From positions 1 through 20,217 of the forward strand of contig CAMGSV010000021.1 in NCBI GenBank assembly GCA_946061495.1: a DNA stretch of 20,217 nucleotides. The letters run 5' to 3'. Below are positions 1 through 5,932 of the stretch, one piece after another. The position numbers were made by a program, and so were the translations under genes. The stretch is from an uncultured Spirochaetales bacterium. GTDB taxonomy: Bacteria > Spirochaetota > Spirochaetia > Treponematales > Treponemataceae. Every line of letters begins with the position of its first letter. The first letter of the stretch is position 1. Below the pieces are notes generated by a model. The model ran no database searches. It was given only the letters and a program-made list of their open reading frames with translations, and was not told where the DNA came from.

Positions 1-80
1 AAGAAGCGCATGATGCTATCGCCTACTCAAAAAATATGCCCTAATAATGAGTAATTTTCATCTTTCTTCCTCCATATTCT

Positions 81-160
81 AAACAAGCGGATTTGTTCAG
101 GTCTAACGACCTTCACTCTAAAAAAGTGAGTAGCGTTAGCTACGAACAAATCCGCTTGTT
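81..160. repeat. Palindromic REPIN-like element, copy A1
   Basis: An 80-bp, almost wholly self-complementary element. Its outer arms are a perfect 17-bp inverted repeat (AACAAGCGGATTTGTTC at 82-98 and its reverse complement at 144-160). Inside each arm sits a small hairpin: AGGTC-TAAC-GACCT at 99-112, and GTAGC-GTTA-GCTAC at 130-143, whose loop is the reverse complement of TAAC. The two stems differ in sequence but both pair perfectly. The centre is TCACT, an A-rich spacer, then AGTGA. It is therefore two inverted half-elements, as in REPINs. No protein is encoded. Confidence 0.85.
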
Positions 161-168
161 AGTTATTT

Positions 169-204
169 ATTTCACCACACAAAATCGACGACCCATGGCA
201 ATTA
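169..204 (-). repeat. Half-element B1 (decayed)
   Basis: Read on the minus strand this begins ATTGCCATGGGTCGTCGATT, matching the right-hand inverted repeat of the GxxExxY unit (871-907) with three differences over the first 23 bases. The hairpin part is degraded. It follows A1 by about 10 bp, just as B2 follows A2. Confidence 0.6.
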
Positions 205-235
205 TCAATTATCAATCCACCGTTCTCTATTTTCT

Positions 236-315
236 AAACAATCGGATTTGTTCAGGTCTAACGACCTTCACTCTAAAAAAGTGAGTAGCATTAACTACGA
301 ACCAATCCGCTTGTT
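236..315. repeat. Palindromic REPIN-like element, copy A2
   Basis: Second 80-bp copy, 155 bp from A1. The left hairpin AGGTC-TAAC-GACCT (254-267) is intact. The right hairpin has a mismatch next to its loop (GTAGC-ATTA-ACTAC), and the outer arms carry single changes (AACAATCGG on the left, GAACCAATCC on the right). The copy is decaying relative to A1. With A1 and the B halves it forms an imperfect 155-bp tandem repeat. Confidence 0.8.
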
Positions 316-324
316 TTACCTTTA

Positions 325-360
325 ATTTTTCGTCAGCAAAATCGAATCCTTGTGGCAATC
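325..360 (-). repeat. Half-element B2
   Basis: On the minus strand: ATTGCCACA, AGGA, TTCGATTTTGC, TGACG and an A/T-rich end. This matches the terminal repeats of the GxxExxY unit over about 25 bases. The hairpin is partly lost. It lies 10-15 bp beyond A2. Confidence 0.65.
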
Positions 361-413
361 TCTTTATATCCCATTCTTCAGAAACCTCCCAATTCACTCT
401 ATTCCACTGTCTT

Positions 414-857
414 TCATCTTTCGCCTTTTATCTCTTTCTCGTTTATATTGCCACACGGATTCGAAATGTCTACGACATTTCTTTTTTGGAAATTTGATAT
501 TCGTTCCCATTTCAATGATGGTTGCCCAAAATTTACAAGCAAACCAATCTCCATATTTGCTGCATTTAGATAATTCAGAACTTGAGCTTTATGGGGTTTT
601 GACAGCATTGAGACTGATTTCAATTCTACAATTATATTTCCATAACAAATAAAATCGGCATAATATTCTTTGTTTAATTTTTTCCCCTTATACACAACTG
701 TTAAAAGTTTCTCTCGTTCATAAGGAATATTTTGGATTTTAAATTCTTCTTCCAGCGCTTCTTGATAAATTGGCTCCAAAAAACCATTACCCAATTCATT
801 ATGAGCTTCCATACATGCATTTAATATCTTCTTAGTTTCCTCTTCCCTAATCAACAT
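414..857 (-). CDS. GxxExxY family protein
   Basis: A 147-residue protein of the GxxExxY family (TIGR04256 type). The family resembles PD-(D/E)XK nucleases but its function is not established. The naming motif is visible as GFLEPIY at residues 25-31, and a nuclease-like D68...E78-x-K80 lies in ADFICYGNIIVELKS. I start at ATG 857 because it has GGGAG/AAGGA just upstream and gives the usual family N-terminus (E-x-T..I..A..E.HN.LG.GFLE). A GTG at 920 would extend the frame, but that extension only translates a repeat. The gene follows hsdM by 66 bp, the place where hsdS would normally be. Inverted repeats at 445-481 and 871-907 bracket it. The left one encodes residues about 126-137, so the C-terminal tail is repeat-derived. 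It is AT-richer than the housekeeping genes. Family assignment is firm; activity is unknown. Confidence 0.85.
   Translation of the reverse strand: MLIREEETKKILNACMEAHNELGNGFLEPIYQEALEEEFKIQNIPYEREKLLTVVYKGKKLNKEYYADFICYGNIIVELKSVSMLSKPHKAQVLNYLNAANMEIGLLVNFGQPSLKWERISNFQKRNVVDISNPCGNINEKEIKGER
445..481 (+). repeat. Terminal inverted repeat, left end of the GxxExxY unit
   Basis: A 37-bp half-element: ATATTGCCACA, CGGA, TTC, then a perfect hairpin GAAATGTC-TAC-GACATTTC at 463-481. It is the inverted partner of 871-907 and lies inside the 3' end of the GxxExxY gene. Its first 14 bases after ATA (TTGCCACACGGATT) also begin element A4 at 19681. Confidence 0.75.
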
Positions 858-870
858 TCCTTCTCCCACA

Positions 871-907
871 GATTTTGCGTAGCAAAATCGAAGACCTGTG
901 GCAATAT
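871..907 (-). repeat. Terminal inverted repeat, right end of the GxxExxY unit
   Basis: Read on the minus strand: ATATTGCCACA, GGTC, TTC, then a perfect hairpin GATTTTGC-TAC-GCAAAATC. Flank, loop and length match the repeat at 445-481, but the inner six bases of each stem arm differ on both sides so that pairing is kept. It lies between hsdM and the GxxExxY start codon. Confidence 0.75.
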
Positions 908-923
908 CCTCACTGGGCACACC

Positions 924-2444
924 CTATATCTTCCAACCAATGCCTTCTAGGTTTTTCTTTATTTCGTCTTCTAGTTTGTGGCTTTGTTCAAACATTTTGC
1001 CTAGCTCTGTTGTAAGGCGGGTCATTTTTTCATCAAATGGTTCGGCATCTTCTTCTTTTTCTTCTATACCAACATAGCGGCCAGGGGTAAGGATGTAGTC
1101 TTGTTTTGCAATTTCTTCTGTGGAAACCACGGCGCAAAAGCCTTTTTTATTTTCTAGAATTCCGTTTTGGAATGCGGTAAATGAGTCCGAAAGTAACTGT
1201 ATATCTTCATCAGACAAATCGCGGTGTTTTCGGTCTACCATGTGGCCCATGTTTCTGGCGTCTATAAATAGTGTTTTTCCGCTTTGTTTTTTATTTCGAC
1301 TGATGAACCACAATGTTACTGGAATTGTTACGCTGTAAAAAAGTTGAGTTGGCATTGCGACAATTCCTTCTATTAAATCGGCTTCGATTATTTTGCGACG
1401 GATTTCGCCTTCACCACCTGTTTGTGTAGAAAGTGCTCCGTTTGCAAGAACAAGTCCGATTTTTCCGTTTGGTGCCAGGTGATAAATCATGTGCTCTATC
1501 CATGCATAGTTGGCATTTCCTGCTGGTGGCAGTCCGTATGCCCAGCGGGGGTCGTTCTGCAGCTTGTCCTGTCCCCAGTTGCTCAGGTTAAACGGTGGAT
1601 TTGCCATGATGTAGTCGAACTTTTGAGTTGCATGAAGGTCATTGAAAAAGGTGTCTTCGTGGTGCTTTCCAAAGTTTGCATCAATGCCACGGATTGCCAT
1701 GTTCATTTTTGCCATCTTCCAAGTGTCAGCATTGGCTTCCTGTCCGAAAACTGAAATGTTGCTTCTGTTTCCGGCATGTTCCTGTATGAACTTTACGGAC
1801 TGAACGAACATTCCGCCTGAACCACAACAGGGGTCATAAACTCGTTTTCCTTCTGTCGGCTTTAGGATGCCAACAATCGTCTTTACGACGCTAGCAGGTG
1901 TATAGAATTCGCCGCCCTTTACCCCTTCGTAGCTTGCAAACTGTGCTATGCAGTATTCATAGGTGCGGCCCAGCAGGTCTTTGCTTGCTTCGATGTCGCT
2001 CATGTCCATGTTGGTAAAGACATCCACGACGTTTCCCAGTACTCGTTTGTCAAGTTCTGGGTTTGCGTAGTTTTTTGGGAGCACCCCCTTTAAGCTTCGG
2101 TTGTCGTCTTCAAGAGCAAGCATTGCTTTGTCGAGCAGGGTTCCAATTTCTGGTGTGTGCGCTGCCTTTGCAATTTCGCTCCAGCGGGCTTCTAGCGGAA
2201 CAAAGAAGATATTTTCAGCTTCATAGGCATCAGGGTCGTCTTCAAATCCATCACCTTCTTCCACCAGCTCGTTATATTTCTTTTCAAATGCAGTCGAGAT
2301 GTATTTTAGAAAGATGAGTCCAGTAAAGATTTTGCGGTAGTCTGCAGCGGGAATATGCCCCCAAAGCTCACAGGCCGCATCCCAAATCTGCTGCTCAAAG
2401 CCGATTGTTGCAGACGATGATTTAGGTGATTTTTTCTTTGCCAT
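924..2444 (-). CDS. hsdM: Type I restriction-modification DNA methyltransferase subunit HsdM
   Basis: A 506-residue N6-adenine methyltransferase subunit, which normally acts in an M2S complex with a specificity subunit. The N-terminal helical HsdM domain occupies about 13-150 (FEQQIWDAACELWGH...YRKIFTGLIFLKY). The SAM-binding motif DPCCGSGG is at 204-211 and the catalytic NPPF at 282-285, followed by the usual C-terminal region. Length is normal and the frame is intact. ATG 2444 is preceded by GAGGGA at a good distance. The gene is AT-richer than the GC-rich genes to the right. The unusual point is context: no hsdS or hsdR is visible, and the next gene downstream is the GxxExxY protein. The missing subunits could lie left of the window, or the gene may be an orphan. 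Without HsdS the enzyme would be expected to lack sequence specificity. Confidence 0.95.
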   Translation of the reverse strand: MAKKKSPKSSSATIGFEQQIWDAACELWGHIPAADYRKIFTGLIFLKYISTAFEKKYNELVEEGDGFEDDPDAYEAENIFFVPLEARWSEIAKAAHTPEIGTLLDKAMLALEDDNRSLKGVLPKNYANPELDKRVLGNVVDVFTNMDMSDIEASKDLLGRTYEYCIAQFASYEGVKGGEFYTPASVVKTIVGILKPTEGKRVYDPCCGSGGMFVQSVKFIQEHAGNRSNISVFGQEANADTWKMAKMNMAIRGIDANFGKHHEDTFFNDLHATQKFDYIMANPPFNLSNWGQDKLQNDPRWAYGLPPAGNANYAWIEHMIYHLAPNGKIGLVLANGALSTQTGGEGEIRRKIIEADLIEGIVAMPTQLFYSVTIPVTLWFISRNKKQSGKTLFIDARNMGHMVDRKHRDLSDEDIQLLSDSFTAFQNGILENKKGFCAVVSTEEIAKQDYILTPGRYVGIEEKEEDAEPFDEKMTRLTTELGKMFEQSHKLEDEIKKNLEGIGWKI

Positions 2445-2520
2445 AGTGCTATCCCTCTGAAAATAAAGTATTCAAAACGATTTGAGGCAATCCCCCAAGC
2501 CACGCTTCTAACCACGCCCT

Positions 2521-2574
2521 CTACCCCTCCAACTGGGCGGAGACCTCCTCCCACTGGGCGGTCAGCTGGTCAAT
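2521..2574 (-). repeat. Displaced copy of the ABC-F gene 3' end (direct repeat, left)
   Basis: 54 bp identical at 52 positions to 3858-3911, the true 3' end of the ABC-F gene including its TAG stop. Read on the minus strand it still encodes IDQLTAQWEEVSAQLEG and a stop, but no gene body is attached. The antitoxin stop codon falls at its inner border. With 3858-3911 it flanks the XRE/toxin-antitoxin block in direct orientation. Confidence 0.9.
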
Positions 2575-2794
2575 CCTCCATCTCCGCATCTGGCACTTTT
2601 GCCAATACCGCCAGAAATTTATCTCGGGAACCCCTTGCGGCTCTCTCTTCCAAATACCTCTGCGTTTCCAAGGCAGAAATCTTCTCCGCCACAGCTGACA
2701 CAATGAATTGATTTATAGAAATTTTATCCTTTAAAGTGATTTCTTTCAGCATTGAGTGATATGAATCGGGAAGCCTCAAACTCAGTGTTGTCAT
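2570..2794 (-). CDS. Ribbon-helix-helix antitoxin (HicB-like DNA-binding type)
   Basis: A 74-residue protein whose first 40 residues have ribbon-helix-helix form: a beta strand TLSLRLPDSYH, then two helices (MLKEITLKDKIS, INQFIVSAVAEKISALE). The charged C-terminal tail would serve to bind the toxin. It starts at ATG 2794, one base after the stop of the PIN toxin gene, with GGAGGGG as ribosome binding site. The pair is therefore translationally coupled, in the less usual toxin-first order. By analogy with such pairs it should neutralise the PIN toxin and, as a complex, repress the promoter at 3223-3252. Its stop codon overlaps the 54-bp repeat at 2521-2574, so its last residues may have been set by the event that created that repeat. 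Confidence 0.8.
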   Translation of the reverse strand: MTTLSLRLPDSYHSMLKEITLKDKISINQFIVSAVAEKISALETQRYLEERAARGSRDKFLAVLAKVPDAEMED

Positions 2795-2795
2795 T

Positions 2796-3215
2796 TTACC
2801 CCTCCATTTCCGCCAGAAATTCTTTTGGCGTTTGAATTTTTATGCCTAAATCTTCTGCCCGCAGAAAATCCCGTTTATTGTAAGTAACAACCCTTTCCGC
2901 TCCTGCACTGATTGCCAGCTCCAGCACGTGGTCATCAAATTGATCCTTCAAATAAGGTCTCCAAAGATAAAATATCTTTGTCTTTATGCCAACTGCACAG
3001 AGGTAGTCGATAAAGTCTTCAATATCAGAGTCCAAAATAATCCCCTTATCAAGATGATTTTTAAGGACTGCCTCATACTCCAATATCAAAGGAACAGAAA
3101 CCGCACAATCAAACATTCCAGTCCCAACTTGTGAAACCAGCTCAAACGCCTTGCCTTTATTGCTTTGCAACGAGGAGAGAATCACATTTGTATCGATTAC
3201 AATCAAGGGTCTCAC
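2796..3215 (-). CDS. PIN-domain toxin of a toxin-antitoxin pair
   Basis: A 139-residue PIN-domain protein of the 'putative toxin-antitoxin system toxin component, PIN family' type. PIN toxins are metal-dependent RNases. The acidic active site is visible: D8 in VIDTNVIL, E46 in LILEYEAVL, D94/D95 in QFDDHVLELA, and D116 in TYNKRDFL. The frame is complete, of normal length, and coupled to the antitoxin gene just downstream. The start is GTG 3215; no ATG lies upstream of the first active-site Asp, and TTG 3206 is a weaker alternative. No Shine-Dalgarno sequence precedes the GTG. Instead a consensus promoter places its -10 box 7 bp from the start codon, so the mRNA may be leaderless. A perfect palindrome covers the start codon. 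The cellular target cannot be told from the sequence. Confidence 0.85.
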   Translation of the reverse strand: MRPLIVIDTNVILSSLQSNKGKAFELVSQVGTGMFDCAVSVPLILEYEAVLKNHLDKGIILDSDIEDFIDYLCAVGIKTKIFYLWRPYLKDQFDDHVLELAISAGAERVVTYNKRDFLRAEDLGIKIQTPKEFLAEMEG

Positions 3216-3244
3216 TTATAGTATTATATATAATACTATAAGTG
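3213..3244. promoter_or_regulatory. Perfect 32-bp palindrome, probable autoregulatory operator
   Basis: The half-site CACTTATAGTATTATA is followed exactly by its reverse complement, giving 32 bp with no mismatch. It covers the GTG start codon, the -10 box and part of the spacer of the toxin promoter. A ribbon-helix-helix antitoxin encoded by the same operon is the natural candidate ligand. That it works as an operator is inference from position and symmetry. Confidence 0.8.
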
Positions 3245-3252
3245 GTTGTCAA
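3223..3252 (-). promoter_or_regulatory. Promoter of the toxin-antitoxin operon
   Basis: On the minus strand, TTGACA (3252-3247), an 18-bp spacer, then TATAAT (3228-3223); both boxes match the sigma-70 consensus fully. The start point predicted 7 bp downstream coincides with the GTG start codon of the toxin. Confidence 0.75.
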
Positions 3253-3270
3253 TTTGCATTATCAACTCCC

Positions 3271-3303
3271 TCACCCCTCCGCCTGGGCGGAGACCTCCTC
3301 CCA
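3271..3303 (-). repeat. Third, diverged partial copy of the ABC-F 3' end
   Basis: About 33 bp resembling the outer part of the 54-bp repeat (CCCCTCC, then CTGGGCGGAGACCTCCTCCC). On the minus strand it reads WEEVSAQAEG and a stop, close to the ABC-F C-terminus WEEVSAQLEG. It lies between the toxin promoter and the broken XRE gene. Confidence 0.65.
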
Positions 3304-3326
3304 GGCGGCGGACTCGCAGGCTTGGG
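3304..3326. repeat. 23-bp module, copy 1
   Basis: GGCGGCGGACT, then CGCAGGCTTGGG. The same module with two changes is at 3654-3676, on the other side of the XRE remnant. Part of the short-repeat mosaic between 3240 and 3860. Confidence 0.6.
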
Positions 3327-3355
3327 CGGCGAACTTACGGGCAGGATGATGGCAG

Positions 3356-3660
3356 CTAGCCTTCCTTGAGAATCTCATCCAATGTCCGGCTCACCAAGTG
3401 GCGGATACTCTCCACCACCGCCGACTTCAATTCAGTGTAGTCTTGGCTGCTATAGGTCAGGGGAAGGATTTCCGGCAAAAAAGCTGGTATACATCTATAT
3501 TGAAAACACCACAAATCTTGATCAGAGTCTTGTCACTGGGCCAGAGTCGTCGGCTCTCGATGCTGTTAATTGTCTGCTCGGACAGCTCGGCACGTTCTGC
3601 CAGCTCGAATTGGGAAGCCGCCCCTTGCACAACGCCCGCCACGTCGTTTATCTGGCGGCG
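3356..3660 (-). pseudogene. XRE-family (Cro/CI type) regulator, frameshifted
   Basis: A helix-turn-helix domain is clear on the minus strand: SQFELAERAELSEQTINSIE, then RRLWPSDKTLIKICGVFNID and VYQLF. In that frame the protein stops soon after (CRKSFP, stop at 3457). The neighbouring frame continues as LPEILPLTYSSQDYTELK... and ends DEILKEG at 3356, a sensible C-terminal tail. The switch is at a run of six T (minus strand, near 3477-3482); a seventh T would join the frames. The N-terminal helix before SQFELAE is also poorly formed (VAGVVQGAA), and no start codon with a ribosome binding site fits. I therefore call it a remnant, but a sequencing error in the homopolymer is possible. It lies inside the block bounded by the ABC-F repeats. 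Confidence 0.6.
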
Positions 3661-3676
3661 GACTTGCGGGCTTGGG
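3654..3676. repeat. 23-bp module, copy 2
   Basis: GGCGGCGGACT, then TGCGGGCTTGGG; matches 3304-3326 at 21 of 23 positions. It lies at the degraded 5' end of the XRE remnant. Confidence 0.6.
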
Positions 3677-3750
3677 TTGTTCCTGGGGAATTTTCGTCCG
3701 CCAGGGAGGGACTGCCCGTCGCAGTGGAGCGGGATGACTTCCCACGACGA

Positions 3751-3809
3751 TTTCTCACTGGAAAACGCACCGATTCCCAATGAGAAACCGACTCGTTCCC
3801 AGTGCGAAA
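3751..3809. repeat. Cluster of three related 14-bp motifs forming a hairpin
   Basis: TTTCTCACTGGAA (3751-3763) is followed by TTCCCAATGAGAAA and TTCCCAGTGCGAAA (ending at 3809), which are near-copies of its reverse complement. The outer pair can fold into a stem of about 16 bp with few mismatches. It lies between the XRE remnant and the ABC-F stop codon. No gene is seen in 3661-3857. Confidence 0.55.
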
Positions 3810-3857
3810 TGGGGGAGTTCCCTGCGGGAATCAGGAACGAGGGCGGGATGATGGTGG

Positions 3858-3911
3858 CTACCCCTCCAGCTGGGCGGAGACCTCCTCCCACTGGGCGGTG
3901 AGCTGGTCAAT
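3858..3911 (-). repeat. Native 3' end of the ABC-F gene (direct repeat, right)
   Basis: The reference copy of the 54-bp repeat, starting at the TAG stop codon of the ABC-F gene. A gene 3' end kept intact on one side and duplicated as a short stub on the other is the pattern left by integration at a gene end. No integrase is present in the window. Confidence 0.85.
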
Positions 3912-5921
3912 TTGGTTCTCCAGAGCTTCCACCGCAGCCTGCACCTGGCGGCTTTTCTGGGCATCACTGTAGACCTCAGGCTGGGCAAGCTGGTTTTCCA
4001 GCTGCTGCTTCTCCTCCTCGACGGCGGCGATTGCTTCCATGAGCCGCTCCTCCTCCCGCTCCAGCTTTCTCCGCTGGTTCTTCAGCCGCTTCTGCTCCTC
4101 GTACTGCAGGGCACCCACGCTGGGCATGCTGGCTGCACGAGAACTGGAGGTGCTGGAGCCACCAGCCGGGGAAGCCATCCCCTTTTGGCCGCCACCAGTT
4201 GTTCCGCTGCCAACGGCCCCGCTGCCAGACCCCAGCTGGCCGGGCACCACTTCCCTGCCCTCCGCCTCAGCTGCCACCCGCTCCAGGTAGTACTCGTAGC
4301 TGCCGGGAAAGTTCCTGGCACAGCCGCAGGAGGTGATGGCAATTTCGTCGCCGAAACCAGCTTCCGGAGCAGGAGACAGCTCCAGCACCCGGGTGGCCAA
4401 AGACTGGATAAAGCCCCGGTCGTGGGAAACGAAGACCACCGTTCCGCCAAAATCCTTCAGGGCTTCCAACAGCACGTCCTTGGAATGCAAATCCAGGTGG
4501 TTGGTGGGCTCGTCCAGAATCAACAGGTTTACCGGCCTCAGCAGAAGCTGCAGCAGGGCCAGGCGGCTCTTCTCCCCACCAGAAAGCACATCAAGGCTCT
4601 TGAACACGTCGTCCCCCCGGAACAGGAAGGAGCCCAGCATGTCCCGCACCCGGGGAATCAGCTCCAGGGGTGCCTGGCCCTCGATATATTCCAGCACCGT
4701 GGTGGAGCCGCATATTCGTTCCGCACTGTCCTGGGAGAAGTAGCCCACCGCCACACCGGCTCCCTCCCGCACGCAGCCTTGGAAGGCGGCATCCTCCTTG
4801 GCAAGGATTTTCAGCAGGGTGGTCTTTCCGGAGCCATTGCAGCCCACCACCACCAGCCGCTCCCCCTTCTCCAGCACCAAGTCCAGCTGGCTCAGCACCT
4901 GCCGCACCCCGTCGTAGGACTTGCTGACACCCTCCAGTGTCAGCACCAGGCGGCCGGAATGGGGGGCGGGGGGAAAGGTAAAACGCATCTTTTTCAGGGA
5001 CTCTGGAATCTGCACCTGCTGGGCCAAAAGCCGGTCCAACATCTTCTGCCGTTCCTGGGCTTGGGCAGCCTTGGTGGCCTTTGCCCCGAAGCGACGGATG
5101 AAGTCCTCCAGCTTGCGAATCTCCTGCTGCTGCTGCTGGTAGGTGGCCATGAGACTTTCCAACTCCACCTGACGCACCTTCTCGTAGTTGGTGTAGTTGC
5201 CTCCATAGCGGTGCAACTCCCCATTGAACAGCTCGTAGACCTCCGTAACGGTGGTGTCAAGGAAGTAGCGGTCGTGGCTTACCAGCAGGAAGCCGCCAGA
5301 AAATGAGGAGAGGAATTCCTCCAGCCAGGTGCGGGCCTCCAGATCGAGATAGTTGGTGGGCTCGTCCAGGAGGAGGATGTCCGGCCGCTGCATCAGGGCC
5401 TTGGCCAGGGCAATGCGCATCTGCCAGCCGCCGGAAAATTCCTGGGTCTGGCGCTCCAAATCCCGGCGGGAAAAGCCGAGGCCCAAAAGCACCTGCTCCG
5501 CCTGAGCCTCCCGGCGATACCAGCCAGACTCCTCCAGCCAGATGGTAATCTGGTGGTGGCGCTCCAGCAAGGGGCCGCTCTTTTGACGGGAATCCTTGAG
5601 GGCATCCCCAATCTCCTCCAGTTCCCGCTGGAGCTGGTAGCCATAGTCAAAGGCCCGGTCAGCCTCCTGACGCAGGGTGCAGCCTGCATGGACAATGCCA
5701 GACTGAGGCAGATACACAATGCGGGCATCCTTCTGGGCAATCCGCTGACCGCTGTCGGGAGCCAGCTCCCCGGCCATAATCTTCATGAGGGTGGACTTGC
5801 CGGAACCATTGGCACCGCTGAGGGCCGCCTTGGTACCCGCCGACAGATTCACCGACACATCCTTCAGAATGTCCCGCTCCCCAAAGGCCAGAGACACCTT
5901 TGAAAATTGAACGAAGGCCAT
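3858..5921 (-). CDS. ABC-F family ATP-binding protein (Uup/YheS-like)
   Basis: 687 residues with two ABC ATPase domains and no membrane segment, as in ABC-F ribosome-associated ATPases. Domain 1: Walker A GANGSGKST at 36-44, signature FSGGW, Walker B LLLDEPTNYLDL. A charged, Q-rich linker of the ABC-F type follows (YQQQQQEIRKLEDFIRRFGA). Domain 2: Walker A GCNGSGKTT, signature LSGGEKSRLALL, Walker B ILDEPTNHLDL. A Gly/Ser-rich low-complexity stretch then leads to a Lys/Glu-rich coiled coil (KRLKNQRRKLEREEERLMEA) like the DNA- or RNA-binding tail of Uup. ATG 5921 lies 11 bp after the lipoprotein stop with AAGGA in the gap, so the two genes are probably co-transcribed. The last 17 codons and stop are duplicated at 2521-2574. 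Translation-factor versus antibiotic-resistance role cannot be decided from sequence. Confidence 0.92.
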   Translation of the reverse strand: MAFVQFSKVSLAFGERDILKDVSVNLSAGTKAALSGANGSGKSTLMKIMAGELAPDSGQRIAQKDARIVYLPQSGIVHAGCTLRQEADRAFDYGYQLQRELEEIGDALKDSRQKSGPLLERHHQITIWLEESGWYRREAQAEQVLLGLGFSRRDLERQTQEFSGGWQMRIALAKALMQRPDILLLDEPTNYLDLEARTWLEEFLSSFSGGFLLVSHDRYFLDTTVTEVYELFNGELHRYGGNYTNYEKVRQVELESLMATYQQQQQEIRKLEDFIRRFGAKATKAAQAQERQKMLDRLLAQQVQIPESLKKMRFTFPPAPHSGRLVLTLEGVSKSYDGVRQVLSQLDLVLEKGERLVVVGCNGSGKTTLLKILAKEDAAFQGCVREGAGVAVGYFSQDSAERICGSTTVLEYIEGQAPLELIPRVRDMLGSFLFRGDDVFKSLDVLSGGEKSRLALLQLLLRPVNLLILDEPTNHLDLHSKDVLLEALKDFGGTVVFVSHDRGFIQSLATRVLELSPAPEAGFGDEIAITSCGCARNFPGSYEYYLERVAAEAEGREVVPGQLGSGSGAVGSGTTGGGQKGMASPAGGSSTSSSRAASMPSVGALQYEEQKRLKNQRRKLEREEERLMEAIAAVEEEKQQLENQLAQPEVYSDAQKSRQVQAAVEALENQIDQLTAQWEEVSAQLEG

Positions 5922-5932
5922 GGCAGAATCCT

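Noticed and set aside
3..47. Possible C-terminus of a plus-strand gene (EAHDAIAYSKNMP then two stops)
   Set aside because: Only 13 codons are visible at the window edge. The double stop and ordinary composition are suggestive, but not enough to call a gene.
81..315. CRISPR array
   Set aside because: The two repeated units are themselves palindromic, diverged, 80 bp long and spaced by sequence that also aligns between units; there are no unique spacers and no cas genes.
858..920. N-terminal extension of the GxxExxY protein from GTG 920
   Set aside because: The added 21 residues translate the inverted repeat at 871-907, and the family normally begins near the Met at 857.
2306..2554. Open frame beginning MGGGLRPVGG (also seen at 3457-3891)
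   Set aside because: The shared start is an out-of-frame reading of the 54-bp ABC-F repeat; the rest overlaps hsdM or the XRE remnant.
3912..5306. 464-codon open frame on the plus strand
   Set aside because: Antisense to the ABC-F gene, Leu/Gln/His-rich composition typical of a shadow frame, no recognisable motif.
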